Shown in pieces: positions 1 through 8,189 of a DNA stretch of 64,000 nucleotides. Source of the stretch: Paracoccus endophyticus (lineage in GTDB: Bacteria; Pseudomonadota; Alphaproteobacteria; Rhodobacterales; Rhodobacteraceae); the NCBI RefSeq assembly GCF_003286075.1, contig NZ_QLUV01000007.1, forward strand, positions 62,001 through 126,000, written 5' to 3'. Each line of letters starts with the position of its first letter. Position 1 is the first letter of the stretch. The notes beneath the pieces were generated by a model. The model did not search any database, had not been told where the DNA came from, and saw nothing but the letters and a program-made list of their open reading frames with translations. Made by a program: the position numbers and the translations under genes.

Positions 1-1038
1 CATGGCGTGGTCGGTCTTGCCGATGACGACGCGGGTCTGGAAGACCGTCCGCCCCCCCTCGACGATGCGGGCGGTGTATTCGGGCAGGTTCACCCAGACA
101 TGGCGCGCCGCAAGGTCGTGGCCGTTCAGCCAGCGCATGCGCTCCAGCGCGATCATCAGCGCGCGGGTGCGCGCCCCGCGGCCCTGGTTCAGCCGGGCGA
201 TCGTCCGGGGGCCTGCCACGCCGTCCGCCGGCAACCCGGCGCGGTCCTGAAAGCGCGCCACCGCGTCGGTCAGCGCGGGGTCGAACAGGGCCGGGTCCGC
301 GCTGTCGGCCCCAAACCCGACCGAGGCCAGACGGGCCCGCAGGGCGGCGACGCCGTCCCCCCTCAGCCCCTCGCGCCAGGTGCCGGGGGGAACCGGGGCC
401 GTGCCCTCGGGGGCCGAAAGCCCGTCCTCGTCGGCCAGCGCCTGTTGCAGGATGCGATAGCGGGGATCGCGCGGCGGCAATTGCGCCAGCACCGACGCGG
501 GGTCGGACGCGGCGGCAAAGCGCGCGAGCAGGTCGTCCACCGGCGTGCGGATCACCTCGCGCCGGTTCGTCGAGTCGATCCTGCGCGGGGTCAGCACGCC
601 GCCCTGCACGTCATGGGCCCAGGCCGCAAAGCTGCGGGCGAACGCCGCCTCGACGCGGACGGCGGGACTGTCGGGCCGGTCAAGCGCCCGCAGCCGGTCC
701 AGCCCATAGCGCGCGGCCGGCAGACCGTGCGCGGGGGCCGTTTCCACCGCCGCGATCAGCGCGGCACGGCGCGCGGCCGCCTGGGGTCCCGCGAACACCG
801 GCGCCAGCGCGCGCTGCCCGTACCACGACGCCAGCCCCGGATCGGGGGCCACGGCCCGCGCCAGCGCCAGCTGATCGGCGGTGAAATCCAGCTTGGGCGC
901 CGAGAACTGCGCCAGCGCCGCCGCGGGCAGCAGCGCAAGGAGGGCGGCACCCACCAGCCGCAACCGCCGTGCCGATCCAAGCCCATCGATTCGCGCGCAA
1001 GCTGTGGACGGGCCTGTCTGGGAGGGTGATCTGGTCAT
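1..1038 (-). CDS. ldtD: L,D-transpeptidase, YcbB/LdtD type (3' end beyond window)
   Basis: Periplasmic enzyme that forms 3-3 cross-links in peptidoglycan. 346 residues are visible. A basic stretch and hydrophobic segment at about residues 24-43 end in ALA, a likely signal peptide. A helical scaffold follows, then a PG_binding_1 domain at about 228-284 (motifs GDGVAALRARL and GLPADGVAGPRTIARLN). The YkuD catalytic domain begins with VWVNLPEYTARIVEGG and VVIGKTDHAM at the window edge. The catalytic Cys/His region lies outside, so activity cannot be judged. The start is the ATG at 1038. The gene is divergent from a MepK-type endopeptidase; ycbB and ycbK are also neighbours in E. coli. Family sure, start fairly sure. 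Confidence 0.88.
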   Translation of the reverse strand, partial: MTRSPSQTGPSTACARIDGLGSARRLRLVGAALLALLPAAALAQFSAPKLDFTADQLALARAVAPDPGLASWYGQRALAPVFAGPQAAARRAALIAAVETAPAHGLPAARYGLDRLRALDRPDSPAVRVEAAFARSFAAWAHDVQGGVLTPRRIDSTNRREVIRTPVDDLLARFAAASDPASVLAQLPPRDPRYRILQQALADEDGLSAPEGTAPVPPGTWREGLRGDGVAALRARLASVGFGADSADPALFDPALTDAVARFQDRAGLPADGVAGPRTIARLNQGRGARTRALMIALERMRWLNGHDLAARHVWVNLPEYTARIVEGGRTVFQTRVVIGKTDHAM

Positions 1039-1322
1039 GACCAAAGCAATGCGCACCCGCGGCCCGCCGGTCCACACACGCCCGCGCGAGCGAAGGGAAA
1101 TCCCGCTTGACGTGGCAAACATGGAACAGACTCAGGGTGCTTGGTTCCCGCCGAGGTTGTGCTAAGCGACATTTCGCCGATCGGGGCACAAAATCGCCAG
1201 CCGGCGGAACGACGCTTCCGCAACACCCCGGGTGGTGACATATTGTTATCCATTCCGGACTAAACCGGGCCCCGCCACGCACCGGTGGCACAGAAACGAA
1301 CGCAGGACAGGCGGATCTGAAC
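1039..1322. other. intergenic region between divergent ldtD and mepK
   Basis: A 284-bp spacer that must hold both promoters. A TTGACG hexamer at 1107-1112 (plus strand) could be a -35, but no convincing -10 follows at the right distance. An AT-richer patch, catattgttatcc, lies near 1239-1251, about 70 bp before the mepK start. No ORF or strong hairpin was recognised. Confidence 0.4.
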
Positions 1323-1880
1323 ATGACCTTCGAATTCTCGCGTCGCGGCATTCTGGGCGTATTCGCGGCGACCACGGTCGCGGCGGCGCCGGTGATGGCC
1401 AATGCCTTCGGCATCATCAGGGGGGCCGGCGATTATCGCCGGGTCCGCATGTACTCGGGCCGGACGGGCGAAAGCATCGACACCGTCTATTGGGTCGAGG
1501 GGAAATACGTTCGCGACGCGCTGAACGAGATCAACGTGTTCATGCGCGACTGGCGCACCGGGCAGGTGATCGGCATCGACCCGCGCACCGTGGACATCGC
1601 GGCCGCCAGCCACCGGCTGCTGCAGACCAATGAACCCTACATGATGCTGTCGGGCTATCGCTCGCCCAAGACCAACGCCATGCTGCGGTCGCGGTCGTCG
1701 GGCGTGGCGCGCAACTCGCTGCACATGACGGGCAAGGCCGCGGACCTGCGGCTGAAATCCCGCTCGGTCAGCCAGATGTACAAGGCCGCGGCCACCTGCC
1801 GCGCGGGCGGCGTCGGCAAGTACCCGCGCTCGAACTTCGTGCACATGGACTGCGGTCCGCTGCGCACCTGGGGCGGCTGA
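1323..1880 (+). CDS. MepK/YcbK-type murein endopeptidase (peptidase M15, DUF882)
   Basis: Zinc peptidase that cleaves peptide cross-links in peptidoglycan; the characterised E. coli homologue MepK acts on 3-3 cross-links made by L,D-transpeptidases. The 185-aa protein has a Tat-like signal, SRRGILG at residues 6-12, then a hydrophobic stretch ending near MANA (25-28). The M15 zinc ligands are visible: H134 and D141 in NSLHMTGKAADLRL, and H174 in FVHMDCGP. SGYRSPKTNAML is the family signature. It is a single gene ending at a hairpin terminator and is divergent from ldtD. The start fits the Tat signal position. Confidence 0.9.
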   Translation: MTFEFSRRGILGVFAATTVAAAPVMANAFGIIRGAGDYRRVRMYSGRTGESIDTVYWVEGKYVRDALNEINVFMRDWRTGQVIGIDPRTVDIAAASHRLLQTNEPYMMLSGYRSPKTNAMLRSRSSGVARNSLHMTGKAADLRLKSRSVSQMYKAAATCRAGGVGKYPRSNFVHMDCGPLRTWGG

Positions 1881-1910
1881 GCCCTGCAAACCGGACGTGC
1901 GGATGCAACG

Positions 1911-1934
1911 GGCCTGCCGATCGGCGGGCCTTTT
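1911..1934 (+). terminator. Rho-independent terminator after mepK
   Basis: The inverted repeat GGCCTGCCGA / TCGGCGGGCC (one wobble pair) is followed directly by TTTT, 30 bp after the mepK stop. Confidence 0.75.
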
Positions 1935-2106
1935 GCGTTGATCCGTCCCGTGCCCCACCCTGCCCTGCGGCGACAATCACGGCGTTGCCGATGCCGCACC
2001 GGCGAACAATCGGCCGCCCGCACCCTTGCGGCCCGTGACACCGCAGGTTGAACCGGGCACACAGCGCCTGCGGGCCGGTTGATGTCCCGGCCGTGAAGGG
2101 ATCGCC
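1935..2106. other. region upstream of the colitose cassette
   Basis: 172 bp between the mepK terminator and colD. It should contain the promoter of the four-gene sugar operon. No convincing -35/-10 pair was recognised, and only the weak RBS-like GTGAAGGGATCGCC precedes the colD ATG. Confidence 0.35.
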
Positions 2107-3279
2107 ATGTTCTATCCGCTCGCCTCGACCACCTGGGCCGATGCCGAATACGCCGCGCTGGACCGTGTGATCCGGTCGGGCCGGTTCACCATGGGCCCCG
2201 AGGTGCGCGCCTTTGAGCAGGCCTTCGCCGCCTGGTCGGGCAGCCGTTACGCGGTGATGGCATCGTCGGGGTCGGCGGCGAACCTGCTGGCCGTGGGCGC
2301 GGCCTTCTGGCACCCCGACCTGGGCTGGGCTGCGGGGGACGAGGTGATCGTGCCCGCGGTCAGCTGGTCCACCACCTATTTCCCCGTCACCCAGACCGGT
2401 CTGCGGCTGCGCTTCGTTGACATCGACGCCGACACCCTGAACATCGACCCCGCGCTGGTCGAGGCCGCGATCACCCCCCGCACCCGCGCCGTCCTGGCCG
2501 TCAACCTGCTGGGCAACCCGGCCGCGCTGACCCGGCTGCGCGCGATCTGCGACCGCCACGGCCTGATCCTGGCCGAGGACAGCTGCGAGTCGATGGGGGC
2601 CATGCTGGACGGGCGGCAGGCCGGCACCTTCGGGCTGTTCGGCACGTTCTCCAGCTTTTTCTCGCACCACATCTGCACGATGGAAGGCGGGATGATCGTC
2701 ACCGACGACCGAAGGCTGTACGACACGTTGCTGTCGCTGCGCGCCCATGGCTGGGTGCGCGACCTGCCCCCGGACACGCACCTGCCCGTCGATCCCGACC
2801 CCTTCGTGCGCCAGTTCCGGTTCGTGCTGCCCGGCTACAACCTGCGCCCGCTGGAGCTTGAGGGCGCGCTGGGCGTGCCGCAGCTGAACCGCCTGCCGGG
2901 ATTCGTGGCGGCCCGGCGCGCCAACGGGGCGCTGTTCGCGCAGGCGTTCGCCGACCTGCCCGACGTGCGCATCCAGGCCGAGACCGGCGAATCGTCCTGG
3001 TTCGGCTTTGCCATGACGCTGCGGGGCCGGCTGGCCGGACGGCGGGCAGAGCTGGTGCGCGCCCTGACCGCGGCCGGCATCGAATCGCGCCCGGTGGTCG
3101 CGGGCAACTTCCTGGCCAACCCGGTGATCGCCAAGCTGGACCACAGCGTCGCAGGCCCGGTGCCCGCAGCCGAGACGATCGACACGGACGGGCTGTTCAC
3201 CGGCAACCACCACTATCCCATCCCCGACCAGATCGCGCGGCTGCGCGAGGTGGTGGGCGATGTCGCGGCGCGGGGCTGA
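2107..3279 (+). CDS. colD: GDP-4-keto-6-deoxy-D-mannose 3-dehydrase (ColD-like)
   Basis: PLP enzyme of the DegT/DnrJ/EryC1/StrS fold. It removes the C3 hydroxyl from GDP-4-keto-6-deoxymannose, giving the 3,6-dideoxy sugar precursor of colitose. At 390 aa it matches ColD in length. The decisive feature is the cofactor site: where aminotransferases have the Schiff-base lysine, this protein reads [15 protein letters not shown], with H187-H188. The second His corresponds to the catalytic His of ColD-type dehydrases. Other ColD-like segments are [47 protein letters not shown] and GNHH. It is first gene of a four-gene run, 5 bp before gmd. Substrate is inferred from motifs plus neighbours; no assay is implied. 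Confidence 0.88.
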   Translation: MFYPLASTTWADAEYAALDRVIRSGRFTMGPEVRAFEQAFAAWSGSRYAVMASSGSAANLLAVGAAFWHPDLGWAAGDEVIVPAVSWSTTYFPVTQTGLRLRFVDIDADTLNIDPALVEAAITPRTRAVLAVNLLGNPAALTRLRAICDRHGLILAEDSCESMGAMLDGRQAGTFGLFGTFSSFFSHHICTMEGGMIVTDDRRLYDTLLSLRAHGWVRDLPPDTHLPVDPDPFVRQFRFVLPGYNLRPLELEGALGVPQLNRLPGFVAARRANGALFAQAFADLPDVRIQAETGESSWFGFAMTLRGRLAGRRAELVRALTAAGIESRPVVAGNFLANPVIAKLDHSVAGPVPAAETIDTDGLFTGNHHYPIPDQIARLREVVGDVAARG

Positions 3280-3284
3280 GGGGC

Positions 3285-4361
3285 ATGAGCGCGAAAACCG
3301 CCCTCATCACCGGGATCACCGGACAGGATGGCGCCTATCTGGCCGAGCTGCTGCTGGCCAAGGGCTATGTCGTGCACGGCATCAAGCGCCGCTCGTCCAG
3401 CTTCAACACCGCGCGCATCGACCACCTGCAGATCGACGAGCACCGCAACGAGCGGTTCCACCTGCATTACGGCGACATGACGGATTCGACCGCGCTGATC
3501 CGCACGGTCGCGCAGGTCCAGCCCGACGAGATCTACAACCTTGCCGCGCAAAGCCACGTCAAGGTCAGCTTCGAGATGCCGGAATACACCGCCAACGCCG
3601 ACGGCATCGGCACGCTGCGCCTGCTCGAGGCGATCCGGCTGCTGGGGATGGAACGACGCACCCGATTCTATCAGGCGTCCACCTCCGAACTGTACGGCGC
3701 GGTGGCCGAGACCCCGCAATCGGAAAGAACGCCCTTCCGTCCCCGCTCGCCCTATGCGGCGGCCAAGCTTTATGCCTATTGGATCACGGTGAACTATCGC
3801 GACGCCTATGGGATGTTTGCGTCCAACGGAATCCTGTTCAACCACGAAAGCCCCATCCGCGGCGAAACCTTTGTCACCCGCAAGATCACCCGTGCGGTCG
3901 CGGCGATCACCCTGGGGTTGCAGGATCGCCTGTATCTGGGCAACCTGGACGCGTTGCGCGACTGGGGTCATGCGCGCGACTATGTCGAGGGGATGTGGCG
4001 CATCATGCAACATGACGTGGCCGACGATTTCGTGCTGGCGACGGGGCGGATGCACAGCGTGCGCCAGTTCTGCGAGATGGCGTTCGCCGAGGCGGGCGTG
4101 GCGCTGGACTGGCGCGGCGCGGGCGTGGACGAGGCCGGCTATCAGGCCGGCACCGACCGCCGCCTGATCGAGATCGACCCGGTCTACTTCCGCCCGACCG
4201 AGGTCGAGCAACTGTGCGGCGACGCGGCCAAGGCGCGCGACACGCTGGGCTGGACAGCGACCACGCCGTTTCCGCAGATGGTCGCGGAAATGGTCGCCGA
4301 GGATCGGCGGCTTCTGGAAACCGAGCGGCTTGCGCGCCGCGCCTATGGAATCGTCGAATGA
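3285..4361 (+). CDS. gmd: GDP-mannose 4,6-dehydratase
   Basis: Extended SDR enzyme converting GDP-D-mannose to GDP-4-keto-6-deoxy-D-mannose with bound NADP. The 358-aa protein has the nucleotide loop [11 protein letters not shown] at 9-19 and the Gmd signature [17 protein letters not shown]. The active site shows T133 and E135 in STSELYGAV and the YxxxK pair Y157/K161 in [28 protein letters not shown] is the usual substrate-binding region. Its product is substrate for both ColD and GDP-fucose synthase. The stop overlaps the manC start as ATGA, indicating translational coupling. Confidence 0.96.
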   Translation: MSAKTALITGITGQDGAYLAELLLAKGYVVHGIKRRSSSFNTARIDHLQIDEHRNERFHLHYGDMTDSTALIRTVAQVQPDEIYNLAAQSHVKVSFEMPEYTANADGIGTLRLLEAIRLLGMERRTRFYQASTSELYGAVAETPQSERTPFRPRSPYAAAKLYAYWITVNYRDAYGMFASNGILFNHESPIRGETFVTRKITRAVAAITLGLQDRLYLGNLDALRDWGHARDYVEGMWRIMQHDVADDFVLATGRMHSVRQFCEMAFAEAGVALDWRGAGVDEAGYQAGTDRRLIEIDPVYFRPTEVEQLCGDAAKARDTLGWTATTPFPQMVAEMVAEDRRLLETERLARRAYGIVE

Positions 4362-5785
4362 ACCAGATCACGCCGGTCCTGTTGTCGGGCGGCAGCGGCA
4401 CCCGCCTGTGGCCCGTGTCCCGCAAGTCCTTTCCCAAGCAGTTCGCGCCGCTGATCGGCGACCGGACGCTGTTTCAGGCGTCGGCCCTGCGGCTGTCGGG
4501 GCCGCGCTATGGCGCGCCGGTGGTGATGACCAACGCCGATTTCCGCTTTATCGTCACCGAGCAGCTGGATCAGATCGGACTGAAGCCGGCCGCGATCCTG
4601 ATCGAGCCTGCGGGCCGCAACACCGCCCCCGCCGTGCTGGCAGCGGCGCTGTATCTGGCGCGCACCGATCCCGACGCGGTGATGCTGGTCGCCCCATCCG
4701 ATCACGTCGTGCCCGACGCCGAGGCGTTCGGGCGCGCGGTCGATCAGGGCCTGCCGCTGGCGCGGGCCGGGCGGATCGTGACCTTCGGCATCCAGCCCAC
4801 GCGGGCCGAGACGGGCTATGGCTGGCTCGAGGTCGAGGGCGACGCCACGGACGGCCCCGCGCCCCTGCGCCGGTTCGTCGAAAAGCCGGACGCGGGCCGC
4901 GCGCAGGCGATGCTGGCGGACGGGCGGTTCCTGTGGAACGCGGGGATCTTCCTGTTCTCGGCCGCGACCATGATCGCGGCCTTCCGCGCCCATGCGCCCG
5001 AGTTCCTGGACCCCGTGCAGGCGGCACTGGACCAGGCGCGCCCCGACCTGGGGTTCCTGCGGCTGGCGCCCGAGCCGTGGGGGACGCTGCCGGACCTGTC
5101 CATCGACTATGCGGTGATGGAGAAATCCGACGCGCTGTCGGTGGTGCGCTTTGCCGACCACTGGTCGGACCTCGGCGGCTGGGACGCGATCTGGCGCGAA
5201 AACCAGGTCGACGCGCCCGCCGCGGGCGGCGTGGTCACGGACGCGCGGTCCACCGCCATCGACTGCCACAACGTCCTGCTGCGGTCGGAACACGACGACA
5301 TGGAGGTCGTGGGCATCGGCCTGTCCAACATCATGGTGGTCGCCACCAACGATGCGGTGCTGGTCGCCGACATGGACCGCGCGCAGGACGTCAAGCAGGC
5401 CGTGGCGGCGCTGAAATCCAAGGGCGCCCGGCAGGCCGAGGCGTTCCGGCGCGACCACCGCCCCTGGGGCTGGTTCGAGACGCTGGTCATGGCCGACCGC
5501 TTTCAGGTCAAGCGCATCGTCGTCCATCCCGGCGCGGCGCTGAGCCTGCAAAGCCATGTCCACCGGTCCGAACACTGGATCGTCGTCAGCGGCACCGCGC
5601 GGGTGACGGTGGATGACACCGTGACGCTGGTGACGGAAAACCAGTCGATCTATGTGCCCCTGGGCGCGGTTCACCGCATGGAAAACCCCGGCAAGGTGCC
5701 GATGGTGCTGATCGAGGTGCAGACCGGCGTCTATCTGGGCGAAGACGACATCATCCGCTATGAAGACGTGTATTCCCGCACATGA
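4358..5785 (+). CDS. manC: mannose-1-phosphate guanylyltransferase / mannose-6-phosphate isomerase
   Basis: Bifunctional type II enzyme of 475 aa supplying GDP-mannose to Gmd. The N-terminal nucleotidyltransferase starts with [22 protein letters not shown] (about residues 8-29) and has the metal-site region FVEKPD. The C-terminal cupin isomerase domain contains [28 protein letters not shown], the ENQSIYVP segment and a HRMENPG motif. The ATG at 4358 overlaps the gmd stop (ATGA); longer upstream starts would run into gmd. The 3' end overlaps the next gene in the same way. A phosphomannomutase gene (manB) is not in the window, so mannose-1-phosphate must come from elsewhere. Confidence 0.95.
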   Translation: MNQITPVLLSGGSGTRLWPVSRKSFPKQFAPLIGDRTLFQASALRLSGPRYGAPVVMTNADFRFIVTEQLDQIGLKPAAILIEPAGRNTAPAVLAAALYLARTDPDAVMLVAPSDHVVPDAEAFGRAVDQGLPLARAGRIVTFGIQPTRAETGYGWLEVEGDATDGPAPLRRFVEKPDAGRAQAMLADGRFLWNAGIFLFSAATMIAAFRAHAPEFLDPVQAALDQARPDLGFLRLAPEPWGTLPDLSIDYAVMEKSDALSVVRFADHWSDLGGWDAIWRENQVDAPAAGGVVTDARSTAIDCHNVLLRSEHDDMEVVGIGLSNIMVVATNDAVLVADMDRAQDVKQAVAALKSKGARQAEAFRRDHRPWGWFETLVMADRFQVKRIVVHPGAALSLQSHVHRSEHWIVVSGTARVTVDDTVTLVTENQSIYVPLGAVHRMENPGKVPMVLIEVQTGVYLGEDDIIRYEDVYSRT

Positions 5786-6720
5786 GGGTCTGGCTGACCG
5801 GCGGATCGGGAATGCTGGGAACCACGATCCGGCACCTGGCCCCGCAGGTCGCGCCGGGTGTGACGCTGCTGGCGCCCCCGCGCGCGGAACTGGACCTGGC
5901 GGATCGGGCGGCGGTCGCGGACTGGCTGGCGGCGAACCCGGTCGACGCGGTCATCCACGCCGCCGCGCGGGTGGGCGGGATCGCCGCCAATATCGCGGAC
6001 CCGGCGGGGTTCCTGACCGCGAACCTGCGCATCAACGACGCCGTCATCAGCGGCGCGGCCGAGGCGGGCGTGCCGCGGCTGCTGTTTTTGGGATCGTCCT
6101 GCATGTATCCGCGCGACCACCGCCAGCCGCTGGTCGAGGGCGACATCCTGGCCGCGCCCCTTGAGCCCACGAACGAGGGCTATGCGCTGGCCAAGATCAC
6201 CGGCGCGCGGCTGTGCGACCATCTCTCGCGGCAGGCGGGCGTCGCCTATCGCACGCTGATCCCCTGCAACCTGTTCGGCACGCGCGATCACTTCGGCTCG
6301 GCGTCCGCGCATCTGCTGGCGGCGGCGATCACCAAGGTCGTGGACGCCCGGGACGCCGGCCGCGACACGGTCGAGATCTGGGGCACCGGCACCGCCCGGC
6401 GCGAGTTCCTGGACGCCGACCATCTGGCCCGGTTCATCCTGTCGGTGCTGCCGCGGCTGCCGGACCTGCCGGGGCTGCTGAACGTGGGGGCCGACGCGGA
6501 CCACGCCGTCAACGACTGGTACGCCATGGTTGCGCGTGCGGCAGGCTGGCGCGGCCGGTTCACCCACGACCTGTCGCGGCCCGAGGGGATGCGCGCCAAG
6601 CTGATGTCCTCGGCCCGTGCCCGCGCGCTGGGGTATGAGCCCCCGACCACCGCCCGGATGCAGGCGTCCATCGCCGCGGCGGTCGCGGCCTGCCGGGCGC
6701 GCAAGGCCGCGGCGCCCTGA
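5782..6720 (+). CDS. colC: NAD(P)-dependent epimerase/reductase, ColC or GDP-L-fucose synthase type
   Basis: SDR enzyme of the Fcl/WcaG/ColC family, 312 aa. It has the glycine-rich loop TGGSGMLG at 6-13 and the segment VIHAAARVGGIAAN. The catalytic Ser-Tyr-Lys set is in LGSSCMYP (S105 or S106), Y134 and K138 (EGYALAK). Fcl also uses a Cys and a His for epimerisation; here C107 and H177 (FGSASAHLL) fit. After ColD, the expected reaction is C5 epimerisation and C4 reduction to GDP-L-colitose. Motifs alone cannot exclude GDP-L-fucose synthesis, so the symbol rests on the ColD neighbour. It overlaps manC by ATGA and ends the cassette. Confidence 0.82.
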   Translation: MRVWLTGGSGMLGTTIRHLAPQVAPGVTLLAPPRAELDLADRAAVADWLAANPVDAVIHAAARVGGIAANIADPAGFLTANLRINDAVISGAAEAGVPRLLFLGSSCMYPRDHRQPLVEGDILAAPLEPTNEGYALAKITGARLCDHLSRQAGVAYRTLIPCNLFGTRDHFGSASAHLLAAAITKVVDARDAGRDTVEIWGTGTARREFLDADHLARFILSVLPRLPDLPGLLNVGADADHAVNDWYAMVARAAGWRGRFTHDLSRPEGMRAKLMSSARARALGYEPPTTARMQASIAAAVAACRARKAAAP

Positions 6721-6816
6721 CCGCGCGGGGCCTGACCGCGCAGGGCATTGTGCGCGCCCGGACCCGCCGCTAGGTCTGCGGTCCGGGCAGCCCGCCCCAG
6801 CGAAAAGGTCGCCGCG

Positions 6817-8169
6817 ATGCCGCCCAGACCGCAGTTTCACACCGGCCCGCTGTGGCGCGCGTTCCTGGTCTTTCTGCTGCCCCTGATCGGGCAGAACATC
6901 CTGCAATCCCTGTCGATGACGGTCAACGCCATCGTGGTGGGGCGGATGCTGGGCACGGGGGCGCTGGCCGCGATGGCGACCTTCATGCCGGTGGCGTTCT
7001 TCTTCATCGCCTTTCTGATCGGCGTGACCGCGGGGGCCAGCGTCCTTGTCGGGCAGGCGTGGGGCGCGCAGAACATCGGGCTTGTGCGACGCATCGGCGG
7101 CACCGCCATCGGCGTGACGCTGGGGCTGGCGGCGGTGATCGGCGGCGGCGGATGGCTGGGGGCGCCGGCGATCCTGCGGCTGATGGGCACGCCGCCCGAC
7201 ATAATGGCGCCGGCCGTGACCTATGCGCGCGCGGCCTTTGCCACGATGCCGGTGCTGTTCGTGTTCATCGTCGCGGGCGCGCTGCTGCGCGGCACGGGCG
7301 ATTCGCTTCGGCCGCTGGTGGTGCAGGCTGTGGCGACCGTGGTGTCGGGGGTGCTGACGGTCGCGATGGTCGGGCAGGCGGGCATGGGCGTGGCCGCCGC
7401 GGCGTGGTCGTCGGGGATCGCGCAGGCCGCGGGGCTGGCGGTGCTGGGGCTGTGGCTGCGCGCCCGCCGCCATCCGCTGGCGCCCGGACGCGCGCTGCTG
7501 GCGGCCCTGCTGCCCGACCTGGGGCTGCTGCGGGCCGTGCTGCGCATCGGCCTGCCCACGGGGGCGCAGCTGGTGGTCGGATCGCTGTCGGGGCTGGTCA
7601 TCGTGGGGCTGATCAACCGCTTCGGATCGGACGCGACGGCGGCGTATGGGGCGGTCAGCCAGATCCAGAACTATGCCCAGTTTCCGGCGCTGTCGATCGG
7701 GATCGCGGCGTCGATCTTTGGCGCGCAGGCGATCGGCGCGGGGCAAAGCGACCGGCTGGGCGCGGTGCTGCGAACGGCGATGGCGATGAACCTGGCGCTG
7801 ACCGGGGGTCTGGTCGGGCTGGTCTATCTGTTCTCGCGGCCCGTGGTGTCGCTGTTCCTGTCAGACCCCGAGGTGGTGGACCTGGCCCAGCACCTGCTGC
7901 ACATCGTCAGCTGGTCGGCCCTGCTGTTCGGGGCCGGCACGATCTTTTCGGGCATCATGCGCGCGTCGGGCACGGTCATCCCCCCGATGCTGATCGCGAT
8001 GGGCTGCGTCCTGCTGGTCGAGCTGCCGCTGGCGGTGCTGCTGTCGCGCCAGATGGGCCTGGGCGGCATCTGGTGGGCCTATGTCGCCAACTTCGCGGCG
8101 CTGCTGATCGGACAGGGCGCGTGGTACCTGCTGGTCTGGCGCCGTCGCCGCATCATCCCCCTTGTGTGA
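6817..8169 (+). CDS. MATE family efflux transporter
   Basis: Inner-membrane Na+ or H+ coupled multidrug exporter of the MATE family, 450 aa with about 12 hydrophobic segments in two similar halves. Family features include the start LLPLIGQNILQSLSMTVNAIVVGRMLG, the GAGTIFSGIMRASG segment of the second half, and VGQAWGAQN in the first. I chose the ATG at 6817 because upstream in-frame starts add a non-hydrophobic tail. It lies 96 bp after colC on the same strand, possibly by read-through. Substrate unknown. A role in lipid-linked sugar flipping is unlikely, since O-unit flippases are a different MOP-superfamily branch. Confidence 0.9.
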   Translation: MPPRPQFHTGPLWRAFLVFLLPLIGQNILQSLSMTVNAIVVGRMLGTGALAAMATFMPVAFFFIAFLIGVTAGASVLVGQAWGAQNIGLVRRIGGTAIGVTLGLAAVIGGGGWLGAPAILRLMGTPPDIMAPAVTYARAAFATMPVLFVFIVAGALLRGTGDSLRPLVVQAVATVVSGVLTVAMVGQAGMGVAAAAWSSGIAQAAGLAVLGLWLRARRHPLAPGRALLAALLPDLGLLRAVLRIGLPTGAQLVVGSLSGLVIVGLINRFGSDATAAYGAVSQIQNYAQFPALSIGIAASIFGAQAIGAGQSDRLGAVLRTAMAMNLALTGGLVGLVYLFSRPVVSLFLSDPEVVDLAQHLLHIVSWSALLFGAGTIFSGIMRASGTVIPPMLIAMGCVLLVELPLAVLLSRQMGLGGIWWAYVANFAALLIGQGAWYLLVWRRRRIIPLV

Positions 8170-8189
8170 CGGCAGGCACCGGCATCCCG

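Noticed and set aside
5782..6720. Plain GDP-L-fucose operon (gmd-fcl) instead of colitose
   Set aside because: Not fully excluded for the last enzyme, but the first gene has the ColD-type His in place of the PLP lysine and would have no role in fucose synthesis.
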